A stretch of 10,363 nt of DNA from an uncultured Collinsella sp. (GCA_902494565.1 CABUTN010000057.1:1-10363); one strand, 5' to 3'. Shown: positions 1-6,346, counted from the stretch's first letter. Notes: generated by a model from the letters alone, not told the origin. Program-made: numbers and translations.

Positions 1-3
1 ACC

Positions 4-20
4 GGACACACATTCTGTCC
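4..20. repeat. Short inverted repeat GGACA-7-TGTCC, copy 1
   Basis: The sequence ggacacacattctgtcc has 5-bp inverted arms (ggaca/tgtcc) around a 7-nt loop. A second copy differing at one base lies at 95-111. It is non-coding and related in its core to other GGGACA motifs in the intergenic spaces of this window. Its function is unknown; a REP-like dispersed element is the most economical reading. Confidence 0.6.
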
Positions 21-56
21 GAGCGGTTAAAAGCGGCCACGGAATTTAAACGGCTG

Positions 57-87
57 AAAAAGGGGCATCGACCTGCGCCGATGCCCC
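57..87 (-). terminator. Intrinsic terminator (distal of a tandem pair)
   Basis: On the minus strand a perfect 9-bp stem (62-70 with 79-87, ggggcatcg/cgatgcccc) with an 8-nt loop is followed by five U residues (57-61). No gene lies between it and the first terminator at 157-188, so it is either a backup terminator for yqeY or a remnant of a lost gene. Confidence 0.8.
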
Positions 88-94
88 CAACATG

Positions 95-111
95 GACACA
101 CATTTTGTCCT
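95..111. repeat. Short inverted repeat GGACA-7-TGTCC, copy 2
   Basis: ggacacacattttgtcc differs from the copy at 4-20 only at one loop base (c/t). The two direct copies, 91 bp apart, bracket the distal terminator. A further TGTCCCC core follows at 131-137. Confidence 0.6.
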
Positions 112-156
112 ATAAGCCCTCATTTAAGTCTGTCCCCAATGAGCGCCCAGCCCAGC

Positions 157-188
157 AAAAAGGGGCGCGACCATGACGGCCACGCCCC
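157..188 (-). terminator. Intrinsic terminator of yqeY
   Basis: An 11-bp stem (162-172 with 178-188, two G-U wobbles in the minus-strand RNA) with a 5-nt loop is followed by UUUUU (157-161). It begins 30 nt after the yqeY stop codon, the position expected of that gene's terminator. Confidence 0.88.
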
Positions 189-217
189 CTCAACATCAAC
201 TATGTACCGCTCGGCCC

Positions 218-661
218 TTACGCAAGCTTTGCGCCGACGATCTTTGCCGCGGCCGGCTTGTCGAAGTTGCCGCCGGTGGCCTTGCCGAGCGCGCCCATGA
301 CCTGGCCCATCTGCTTCTTGGACGTGGCGCCCAGCTCGGCGATAACCTGCTCGATCAGGGCCTCGAGCTCCTCGCCCGAAACCTGCGCGGGCAGCAGGCT
401 TTCCAGAATCTTGACCTGCTCGGTCAGGTTGTCGGTACGCTCCTGGTCGGTGCCGGCCTTGATGGACATCTCCAGCGTCTCGCTCGTCTGCTTGATCAGA
501 CGCTTGATCATGCTGTTGACGTCTTCCTCGGTCACATCGCGGCGCTCGTTGACCTCGATATTCTTCACCTCGGCCTTAACCTGGCGAATGATGGACAGGC
601 GAACCTTGTCCTTGGCCTTCATGGCCGCGATCATTTCTTTCTGCAGCTCTTCGTTGGTCAT
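218..661 (-). CDS. yqeY: GatB/YqeY domain protein
   Basis: This 147-residue protein matches the stand-alone YqeY family, whose helical domain resembles the tail of the GatB subunit of tRNA-dependent amidotransferase. Its exact role is unsettled; tRNA binding or modulation of amidation is assumed from the relationship. The features seen are the KxKDKVRLSIIR stretch near residues 15-26, a charged helical middle, LESLLPAQ around residues 86-93 and a C-terminal MGQVMGALGK segment typical of the family. I chose the ATG at 661 because AGGAGG (670-675) lies 8 nt upstream of it. A TTG six bases earlier is only 2 nt from that site. The gene follows the parvulin gene by about 54 nt on the same strand and is closed by the terminator at 157-188. 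Its length is normal for the family and nothing is broken. Confidence 0.95.
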   Translation of the reverse strand: MTNEELQKEMIAAMKAKDKVRLSIIRQVKAEVKNIEVNERRDVTEEDVNSMIKRLIKQTSETLEMSIKAGTDQERTDNLTEQVKILESLLPAQVSGEELEALIEQVIAELGATSKKQMGQVMGALGKATGGNFDKPAAAKIVGAKLA

Positions 662-669
662 CTGCAAAT

Positions 670-675
670 CCTCCT
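670..675 (-). promoter_or_regulatory. Shine-Dalgarno site that decides the yqeY start
   Basis: The minus strand reads AGGAGG here, 8 nt before the ATG at 661 and 2 nt before the alternative TTG at 667. This spacing favours the shorter protein. Confidence 0.8.
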
Positions 676-684
676 CAATAGCGT

Positions 685-710
685 GGGCGGCACTCGCGCG
701 AGCACCGCCC
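685..710 (-). other. Hairpin between the parvulin gene and yqeY
   Basis: gggcgg (685-690) pairs with ccgccc (705-710), and the inner ctcgcgcgag (693-702) is a self-complementary palindrome. The two intervening positions pair as G-U wobbles only in minus-strand RNA, so the stem fits a minus-strand transcript better. It starts 6 nt past the parvulin stop codon and ends just before the yqeY ribosome site. There is no U-tract, so it is not a normal terminator. Partial attenuation or 3'-end protection of the upstream message is possible. Confidence 0.5.
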
Positions 711-715
711 CATGA

Positions 716-1936
716 TTACTCAGTCGTCGACGAATCGTCGGTCGAACTCTTGGTGACGCCCTTCAGGCTGACGTTGTATGGCACGTCTTTGGGCATGGGA
801 TTAACGGTGATGTCGGCATCATTCTTGTACTGCTCCAGCCACTCGCTGTACGCGGTGCTGGCCGCCTGCGTCTTCACCACGTTGGAGACGTACTTCTTGA
901 TGGCCTTGGGCACCTGGTTGATGTCATCAACCTGATTATCGACATGGAAGTAGTCGGTGCACTTGATGACGTGGTAGCCGTACGTCGACTCGACCACGTC
1001 GCTCACATCGCCCTTGTTGAGCCCCTCGAGCGCCGTCTGGTAGCTGTCGACGAAGGTAGTGAGCTTATCCCAACCCACATCGCCCTTCTTCTCCTTGGAG
1101 CCGGTGTCATCGGAATACTGCTCCACGGCGTCCTCAAAGCTCAGCTCGCCGGAGTTGATCTTGTCCAAACACTCCTGCGCCTTGGCCTTGGCAGCGGCCT
1201 TGTCCTCGTCGGAAGCATCGGAATCGACCTTGATCAGGATGTTCGACGAGCGGCGAGCATCGTTGTAGTTAGACAGATTCTCGTTGATGTAATCGACGAT
1301 CTCGCTGTCCTTGGGCTTGCTGGTGGGCGCCACGGCATCCTTGAGTTTCTGCTGCGCCAGGCTCTCCTTGAGCGAGTCCTTGTAGGTGTCCTCGGTATAG
1401 CCGTAGGTCTTGAGGGTCTTCTTAAAGGCCTTAGCACCGCCCGCGCTCTTGCACGCGTCCTTCCAAGCCTTCTCGACCTCCTCATCCGACACCGTCACGC
1501 CGTTCTCCTTCTGTGCCTGTTGAAGCAGAATCTGCTGCGCGTAGGAGTCGATGAGCTGCTTGCGGTACTTCTTGGGCGTGAGGTCGTTGTCAACCAGATA
1601 CTGCGCCCAATCCTTGTCCTTGGTATAGCCGTAGGACGTGCGCATGCTCATGATCTGCTTGGTCACGGTGTCCTCGGTGAGGTTGGTGCCGTTGATAGTA
1701 GCAGCAACACCGCCGGTCAGCTTGTAGCCCGAGGTGTCCTCGGCCTGCGACATAAGGCCGGAGCACGCCATGGCCGAGACGGAAAGCAGCATCGCCAGCA
1801 CGCCGATGACCACCAGAACGATCTTGACGGTCTTAGACACGTACGTCTTGCGCTGCTTCTTACGAGAGCTGGAGGCAGCGCGAGCCTGCTGCTCGGGCGT
1901 CGGCGCGGCCTCGGAGTTCTTTTTCTTGTTTGCCAT
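716..1936 (-). CDS. Membrane-anchored SurA/PrsA-like parvulin foldase
   Basis: This 406-residue protein is predicted to help exported proteins fold outside the membrane. Residues 1-38 are Lys/Arg-rich and cytoplasmic, and 39-57 form one hydrophobic segment. Cys58 follows SAMA, a poor lipobox, so a simple membrane anchor is as likely as a lipoprotein. Residues 75-200 form a SurA-type helical chaperone region (AATINGTNLTED, then LIDSYAQQILLQQA). Residues 228-330 form a PpiC/parvulin fold ending in the typical YGYHVIK. The tail is Ser/Thr/Asp-rich. The first catalytic His expected in the family's SHILI motif is Asn232 here (SNILI), so isomerase activity may be weak or lost. The ATG at 1936 was chosen because a GAAAGG site lies 6 nt upstream and a basic N-terminus follows. 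The frame stays open upstream to 2035 but crosses intergenic repeats. yqeY follows on the same strand. prsA is the nearest name, but orthology is unproven. Confidence 0.9.
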   Translation of the reverse strand: MANKKKNSEAAPTPEQQARAASSSRKKQRKTYVSKTVKIVLVVIGVLAMLLSVSAMACSGLMSQAEDTSGYKLTGGVAATINGTNLTEDTVTKQIMSMRTSYGYTKDKDWAQYLVDNDLTPKKYRKQLIDSYAQQILLQQAQKENGVTVSDEEVEKAWKDACKSAGGAKAFKKTLKTYGYTEDTYKDSLKESLAQQKLKDAVAPTSKPKDSEIVDYINENLSNYNDARRSSNILIKVDSDASDEDKAAAKAKAQECLDKINSGELSFEDAVEQYSDDTGSKEKKGDVGWDKLTTFVDSYQTALEGLNKGDVSDVVESTYGYHVIKCTDYFHVDNQVDDINQVPKAIKKYVSNVVKTQAASTAYSEWLEQYKNDADITVNPMPKDVPYNVSLKGVTKSSTDDSSTTE

Positions 1937-2010
1937 AGTTGGCCTTTCGCATAACGAATCGAACAAACGCCATTGTGTCACAACGCGGACCCCGCGGCAC
2001 ACCTGGCACA

Positions 2011-2043
2011 TGGGGGACAAGTTAATCTGCACCATTTTGGTGC
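2011..2043 (+). repeat. GGGACA-type dispersed repeat with short hairpin
   Basis: The core gggggacaagtt is followed by gcaccattttggtgc, a 6-bp hairpin with a 3-nt loop at 2029-2043. The order GGGACA-RGTT-CATTTTGGT recurs on the minus strand at about 4646-4663 next to purF, so the two are probably copies of one element family. Confidence 0.5.
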
Positions 2044-2065
2044 AAAGGGGACAGCTCTGGCAGCC

Positions 2066-2092
2066 GGCAGTTAGGGACAGTCCCCAAGTGCC
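2066..2092. repeat. 27-bp imperfect palindrome containing GGGACAGTCCC
   Basis: Eleven of thirteen position pairs match around a central A at 2079, with mismatches only at 2070/2088 and 2073/2085. It lies 15 bp beyond the PTS EIIA stop codon with no U-tract. It looks like a REP-type palindrome that could act as a weak transcription barrier between EIIA and the parvulin gene. Confidence 0.55.
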
Positions 2093-2106
2093 GACTCAGC
2101 CCCACC

Positions 2107-2571
2107 TTAGAAGTGGCGGCGGATGGCGTCGACCATGCCCTGGGGCATGGTCTGGCCGAGCACGTCGGCTGCGGCATCGGCGTCCATAAAGATGTTCATG
2201 AGCGCCTGCAGGGCCTCGACCTGGCCGCCCGGCTCGGCGATGCCCAGATTGATGACGATCTGTGCCGGCACCGGAGCGCCCATGCCAGCCATAGCGTTAA
2301 ATGTCACGGGCGCGGCGGGCTTCACCACCGCGATATAGGGCTTGGCCACAAACCCCGAATCGGTATGCGGAATGGCAATGTTTGCCGCCGGCATGGCAAG
2401 ACCCGTGGGATAGGCATCCTCGCGCGTGCGAACGGCGTCGAGCCAACCGGACGCAATGTAGCCACGTGGTGCAAGCTCGCCCTCGAGCCGCGCAAACACC
2501 TCATCCGGCGTTGCACACTCCCAATCAAAAAACACCAGCTCAGGCGTAAACAGCGCTTCGTTATCCGCCAT
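2107..2571 (-). CDS. PTS EIIA protein, galactitol/fructose-mannitol type
   Basis: This 154-residue cytoplasmic phosphocarrier belongs to the fructose-mannitol EIIA superfamily. In that family a His takes phosphate from HPr and passes it to a EIIB domain. The signature is visible as PTGLAMPAANIAIPHTDS, which puts the phosphorylated His at residue 69. The TGL and IPHTD spacing resembles galactitol-type (GatA) EIIA more than mannitol or Ntr types. The single-domain length is normal. A GA-rich ribosome site precedes the ATG at 2571. No EIIB or EIIC gene lies beside it. It sits between the purN terminator and the parvulin gene, so it is an orphan here. It may serve a transporter encoded elsewhere or act in regulation. 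Substrate assignment is an inference from motif likeness only. Confidence 0.9.
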   Translation of the reverse strand: MADNEALFTPELVFFDWECATPDEVFARLEGELAPRGYIASGWLDAVRTREDAYPTGLAMPAANIAIPHTDSGFVAKPYIAVVKPAAPVTFNAMAGMGAPVPAQIVINLGIAEPGGQVEALQALMNIFMDADAAADVLGQTMPQGMVDAIRRHF

Positions 2572-2648
2572 GCGCTCACCTCTCTCATCTAGTCACCTGC
2601 GACGTTCTTGAATGACCAGTCGTTAAAGACCGTTCCCGATGACTACCC

Positions 2649-2691
2649 AAAACAAAAGGTGGCCACGCGCGCCTTGGCGCCAATGACCACC
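2649..2691 (-). terminator. Intrinsic terminator after purN
   Basis: The arms 2658-2665 and 2684-2691 pair over 8 bp, with one G-U in minus-strand RNA, and the loop holds the palindrome ttggcgccaa. UUUUGUUUU follows at 2657-2649. It lies about 33 nt past the purN stop and closes the purF-purM-purN transcription unit. Confidence 0.85.
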
Positions 2692-2723
2692 CTGACTACT
2701 CGGCTAAATTGTACTGTGCGCCG

Positions 2724-3425
2724 CTAGCCGCGAGGCGCGTCAATTGCGACCTTGCCGCTCTCCAGCACGTGGACGCGGCCGTCGGCGAGCATTTGCACGA
2801 CCTCGGGATACAGCACGTGCTCAATCGCGTGGATGTGCTCCTCGAGCGTGTCGACATCCCAGCCCTCCTCAACAGCCAGCGCACGCTGGGCGATGATGGG
2901 ACCGTTGTCGTAGATCTCGTTGGCAAAATGCACGGTCACGCCAGTCACCTTGACGCCGCGCGCAAAGGCATCGTCAATCGCATGCGCACCGGTAAAGCTC
3001 GGCAGCAGTGCCGGATGCAGATTGACCACGCGGTTGGGAAACGCCGCCAGCAGAGGCGTGTGCACCATGCGCATGTAGCCGGCCATGACCACATACTCGC
3101 AGCCGCGCTCGAGAAGCTCGTGCGCGATGATCTCGTCGGCGGCGATGGGGTCGGCGTAGACATCCTTGGACAGCGTGAGCGTCTGGATGCCCGCGCGCTC
3201 AGCGCGCTGCAAACCCTTAGCCGAAGGACGGCTCGACACTACAAGCTCAATCGAAGCGTTGAGCTTGCCGGCGGCGATCAAATCGATCAGCGCCTGCAGG
3301 TTGGTACCCGAACCGCTGATGAGCACACCGATCTTGAGCGGCTCGGCCGTATCGGTGCCGGTCGGACGGGCATAGGGCACAAAATCCAGGCCCTCGGCAG
3401 CAGCCATCTGCTCGTTAGCGCTCAT
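2724..3425 (-). CDS. purN: Phosphoribosylglycinamide formyltransferase (GART)
   Basis: This enzyme transfers a formyl group from 10-formyltetrahydrofolate to GAR, giving FGAR, the third step of purine synthesis in the cytoplasm. The core begins at residue 31 with KIGVLISGSGTNLQAL, the substrate-binding loop. The catalytic triad is visible as Asn135 and His137 in NLHPALLPSFTGAH and Asp173 in YDNGPII. The 233-residue length exceeds the usual 190-215 because of about 30 extra residues before the core. The ATG at 3425 overlaps the end of purM by 11 nt, so translational coupling is likely and no strong separate ribosome site is seen. Met7 is another possible start. A terminator lies just downstream. 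The function is clear and only the start is uncertain. Confidence 0.97.
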   Translation of the reverse strand: MSANEQMAAAEGLDFVPYARPTGTDTAEPLKIGVLISGSGTNLQALIDLIAAGKLNASIELVVSSRPSAKGLQRAERAGIQTLTLSKDVYADPIAADEIIAHELLERGCEYVVMAGYMRMVHTPLLAAFPNRVVNLHPALLPSFTGAHAIDDAFARGVKVTGVTVHFANEIYDNGPIIAQRALAVEEGWDVDTLEEHIHAIEHVLYPEVVQMLADGRVHVLESGKVAIDAPRG

Positions 3426-4518
3426 CGGAGTACACGACCTTACCGGAACCCTCGACGCACTCGCCCACGCGGAACGGCTTCTCGCCCAGCGCGACCAGGG
3501 CCTCGGTCACCGCGGCCTCGTCCTCGGGGGCGACGATCAGGCACAGGCCAACGCCCATGTTGAAGGTCTTGCATGCCTCATTGGGCGCGAGCTCGGCCTG
3601 GCGCGACACGTAGGTGATGACGGGCGGAACGTCCCAGCCCATCTCGGCACCGTTGCGGGTGACCACGGCGTCGACGTCATCGGCGAGCGCGCGGTTGAGG
3701 TTCTCGGTAATACCGCCGCCAGTGATGTGGGCGATGGCGTGCACCGGAGCGCCGCCGCGCAGCAGCTCAAGAATCGGCTTGACATAGATGCGCGTGGGGG
3801 CCAGCAGGGCGTCGGCCAGCGATGCGCCGCCGAGCTCCTCGAGCGGGCGGCTCAGCTCCTCGGCCTTAGCGGCGGCCTCGGGCGTGCCCGGCTTGATGCC
3901 GTCGACGCCAATGACCTTGCGCACGAGCGAGTAGCCGTTGGAATGCACGCCGGTGGAAGGCAGGCCCAGGATCACGTCGCCGGGGCGGACGTTCGCGGGG
4001 TCGAGCATCTTGGGGCGATCGACGACACCCACGGTAAAGCCGGCGAGGTCGTAGTCGGCAGGAGCCATGACGCCAGGGTGCTCGGCCATCTCGCCGCCCA
4101 CGAGCGCGCAACCCGCGAGCTTGCAGCCGTCGGCCACACCCTTGATGATCTTTGCCATGTGCTCGGCCTCGATGTGACCGATGGCAACGTAGTCCAGGAA
4201 GAACAGCGGCTCGGCGCCCGAAGCCAAAATGTCATTGACGCACATGGCGACCAGGTCCTGGCCCACCGTCTCGTGACGGTCCATGATCTGGGCGAGCACG
4301 AGCTTGGTGCCCACGCCGTCGGTGCCGCTGATCAGGATCGGATCTTCCATATCCTTAAGCGCGGCGGCCGAGAACAGGCCACCAAAGCCACCGATGCCGC
4401 CGATAACCTCGGGGCGGTTGGTGTCCTTGACCATCTGCTTAATAGCGTTGACGGCGCGGCCGCCCTCGGCGGTATCGACGCCGGCGTCCTCGTACGTCAC
4501 ATGCTTGCTGTCGCTCAT
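3415..4518 (-). CDS. purM: Phosphoribosylformylglycinamidine cyclo-ligase (AIR synthetase)
   Basis: This enzyme uses ATP to close the imidazole ring, turning FGAM into AIR, the fifth step of purine synthesis. The 367 residues contain the hallmark YEDAGVD near residues 9-15, the ATP and phosphate loop GTDGVGTK at 65-72, the conserved segment from GQDLVAMC to SGAEPLF at 86-106, GGEMAEHPG at 141-149, and a later ITGGGITEN motif. Length and order match bacterial PurM. The start is supported by AGGAAGG 5 nt upstream of the ATG at 4518. The gene follows purF after a 157-nt gap that holds two hairpins and a dispersed repeat, and it overlaps purN by 11 nt. The two enzymes are not consecutive steps; the intermediate FGAM synthase (PurL) is not in this window. 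Confidence 0.98.
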   Translation of the reverse strand: MSDSKHVTYEDAGVDTAEGGRAVNAIKQMVKDTNRPEVIGGIGGFGGLFSAAALKDMEDPILISGTDGVGTKLVLAQIMDRHETVGQDLVAMCVNDILASGAEPLFFLDYVAIGHIEAEHMAKIIKGVADGCKLAGCALVGGEMAEHPGVMAPADYDLAGFTVGVVDRPKMLDPANVRPGDVILGLPSTGVHSNGYSLVRKVIGVDGIKPGTPEAAAKAEELSRPLEELGGASLADALLAPTRIYVKPILELLRGGAPVHAIAHITGGGITENLNRALADDVDAVVTRNGAEMGWDVPPVITYVSRQAELAPNEACKTFNMGVGLCLIVAPEDEAAVTEALVALGEKPFRVGECVEGSGKVVYSDER

Positions 4519-4542
4519 CTGAGCCTTCCTCTCCCACTACCG

Positions 4543-4561
4543 TGGCGCCGCGCGGGCGCCA
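4543..4561 (-). other. GC-rich hairpin in the purM leader
   Basis: The 7-bp arms tggcgcc (4543-4549) and ggcgcca (4555-4561) enclose a 5-nt loop, ending about 24 nt upstream of the purM start. With the hairpin at 4588-4614 it could form a regulated leader, but no U-tract or aptamer is recognisable. Confidence 0.45.
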
Positions 4562-4587
4562 AACGGTGCTCATAGTTGTGTTCATTT

Positions 4588-4614
4588 CGGCGTGTGCCAT
4601 AACAGCACACGCCG
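4588..4614 (-). other. Perfect 10-bp hairpin in the purF-purM gap
   Basis: cggcgtgtgc pairs perfectly with gcacacgccg across a 7-nt loop (cataaca). Neither side is followed by a U-run, so it is not a standard terminator. It lies about 60 nt after the purF stop and may be an RNA processing or attenuation site separating purF from purM. Confidence 0.55.
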
Positions 4615-4636
4615 TCATATCAATAAAACAGCAGGT

Positions 4637-4677
4637 AAAACCTACCAAAATGAACCTGTCCCTACATGGCAGGTTTT
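4637..4677 (-). repeat. GGGACA-type repeat overlapping the purF stop codon
   Basis: Outer arms aaaacctacc (4637-4646) and ggcaggtttt (4668-4677) match in 9 of 10 pairs. Between them the minus strand reads TAGGGACAGGTTCATTTTGG, sharing the GGGACA-RGTT-CATTTTGGT order seen at 2011-2043. The right arm includes two bases of the purF TAA (4676-4678), so the element appears to have inserted at, or to supply, the end of the gene. Confidence 0.55.
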
Positions 4678-6346
4678 AGGCCTCGCCGTGCTCCTCTTCC
4701 CAGCTGCGGTCGTCGTATTTCTCGACCACGGCGTCGTCGTCAAAGTGCAGCGGCTTATCCAGGTTGCGGGGCTTAAAGCCCTCCATGAACTTATCGCGGC
4801 CAAAGCTCTCGGGAATCGCCACGGGGTAGCGGCCGGTAAAGCACGCATCGCAGTAACCGCCCTTGGGCACGACCTTCAGCAGGCCCTCGACCGAAAGGAA
4901 GGCCAGCGAATCGGCGCCGATGTACTCGCAAATCTCGTCGACTGTCTTGTTGGCGCTGATAAGCTGCGACTGCACGTCGGTATCGATACCGTAGAAGCAC
5001 GGCCAGATGACCTCGGGCGAGTTGATGCGGATATGAATCTCCTTGGCACCGGCGTTGCGCAGCATCTTGACGAGCTGCACCATGGTGGTGCCGCGCACGA
5101 TGGAGTCGTCGATGACGACCAGGCGCTTGCCCTCGATGTTGTCGCGCAGCGGGTTGAGTTTCATACGCACGCCCATGGCGCGCAACTCCTGCGTAGGCTC
5201 GATAAACGTACGGCCCACGTAGCGGTTCTTGATAAGGCCCTCGCCAAAGGGAATACCGCTCTCGTGCGAATACCCCTCCGCGGGCGGCAGGCCGGAATCG
5301 GGCACGCCGATGACCAGGTCGGCCTCGACGGGCTCCTCATGTGCCAGCTGACGGCCCATGTCGTAACGGCAGGCATAGACGCTCTTGCCGTTCATAATGG
5401 AGTCGGGGCGGGCAAAGTAGACCTGCTCAAAGATGCAGTTTGCGGGCTCTTCGGCGGCAGGCACGCCCTGCTCGGATACCAGACCCTCGGCGCTGATGCG
5501 CAAGATCTCGCCGGGACGGACGTCACGGACGTACTCGGCGCCCACGATGTCGAGTGCGCAGGTCTCGGAAGCAACGACCCAGCCGCCGGCGCGCGTGACA
5601 TGGACGGCGGAGTCGACCGTCGTGGCGCCGTCTTGCGAGGGCAGCTGCGAAACGGATGCGGCATCGGCCTGGTCCAAACCCTCGTCCACCAGCTTGCCCA
5701 GCACGAGCGGGCGAATGCCGTGCGGATCGCGGAATGCGTAGAGCGCCTGTTCGTTGATAAGCGTCATGGCGTAGCCGCCGCGCACGAGCTCCATGGTCTT
5801 GCGAATGCCCTCGCGCAGATGGCCTGTACGCTGAGTAAAGTAGCCGATGAGCTTGGTCGCGACCTCGGAATCCGAATTGGAGAGGAACGGCACGCCCAGC
5901 TCGATCAGCTGGCGGCGCAGCTCGTCGGTGTTGACCAGAGTACCGTTGTGCGCGAGCGCGATAATGACGCTGTTGATGGTGGAGAGGTGCGGCTGCGAGG
6001 CTTCCCAGCTCTTGGCGCCGGCGGTGCCATAGCGCACGTGGCCCACGGCCAGCTGGCCGGAGAGCGTCGACAGGTCGGCGTTGGAGAACACGCGGTCGAG
6101 CAGCCCCAGATCCTTGCGGACCATAACCGTGCCGCCATCACCCACGGCGATTCCCGCCGATTCCTGGCCGCGATGCTGCAGCGCGCGCAGACCAAAGTAC
6201 GTCAGTCGAGCCACGTCGCGATCGGGCGCCCACACACCAAAAATGCCGCATTCCTCATGCAGCTGGTCGGAGTCCGGATCATACGTCGACATGGTCTTCA
6301 CCTGTCCCGCGGCGCGCTCGGCCGCGTGGATGGTTTCTTGAGACAT
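4676..6346 (-). CDS. purF: Amidophosphoribosyltransferase (glutamine PRPP amidotransferase)
   Basis: This is the committing step of purine synthesis: PRPP and glutamine give phosphoribosylamine. The N-terminal Ntn glutaminase starts at Cys33 (EECGIFGVW), which becomes the catalytic residue once a propeptide is removed. The C-terminal phosphoribosyltransferase carries the PRPP loop LVVIDDSIVRGTT at 409-421. Cys304, Cys450, Cys499 and Cys502 match the four Fe-S ligands of the Bacillus-type enzyme. Residues about 220-253 look like an insertion in the glutaminase domain, between GKL and the WVVASETCALD strand. The ATG at 6346 has GAGGGG upstream and gives a 32-residue propeptide. The ATG at 6292 has AGGTGA upstream and gives 14 residues, closer to known propeptides. 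At 556 residues the protein is longer than the usual 475-510. It heads the purF-purM-purN unit. Confidence 0.98.
   Translation of the reverse strand: MSQETIHAAERAAGQVKTMSTYDPDSDQLHEECGIFGVWAPDRDVARLTYFGLRALQHRGQESAGIAVGDGGTVMVRKDLGLLDRVFSNADLSTLSGQLAVGHVRYGTAGAKSWEASQPHLSTINSVIIALAHNGTLVNTDELRRQLIELGVPFLSNSDSEVATKLIGYFTQRTGHLREGIRKTMELVRGGYAMTLINEQALYAFRDPHGIRPLVLGKLVDEGLDQADAASVSQLPSQDGATTVDSAVHVTRAGGWVVASETCALDIVGAEYVRDVRPGEILRISAEGLVSEQGVPAAEEPANCIFEQVYFARPDSIMNGKSVYACRYDMGRQLAHEEPVEADLVIGVPDSGLPPAEGYSHESGIPFGEGLIKNRYVGRTFIEPTQELRAMGVRMKLNPLRDNIEGKRLVVIDDSIVRGTTMVQLVKMLRNAGAKEIHIRINSPEVIWPCFYGIDTDVQSQLISANKTVDEICEYIGADSLAFLSVEGLLKVVPKGGYCDACFTGRYPVAIPESFGRDKFMEGFKPRNLDKPLHFDDDAVVEKYDDRSWEEEHGEA

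Noticed and set aside
4..137. Possible CRISPR-like array from the repeated GGACA/TGTCC units
   Set aside because: There are only two full copies, 91 bp apart, with a terminator between them. There is no regular spacing and there are no cas genes.
944..1954. 336-codon open frame on the plus strand opposite the parvulin gene
   Set aside because: It is a mirror of the real gene with low-complexity Leu/Val/Arg composition and no family likeness.
1937..2035. 33-codon upstream extension of the parvulin frame
   Set aside because: It runs through the GGGACA repeat and lacks a ribosome site. The ATG at 1936 has GAAAGG upstream and starts a normal basic N-terminus.
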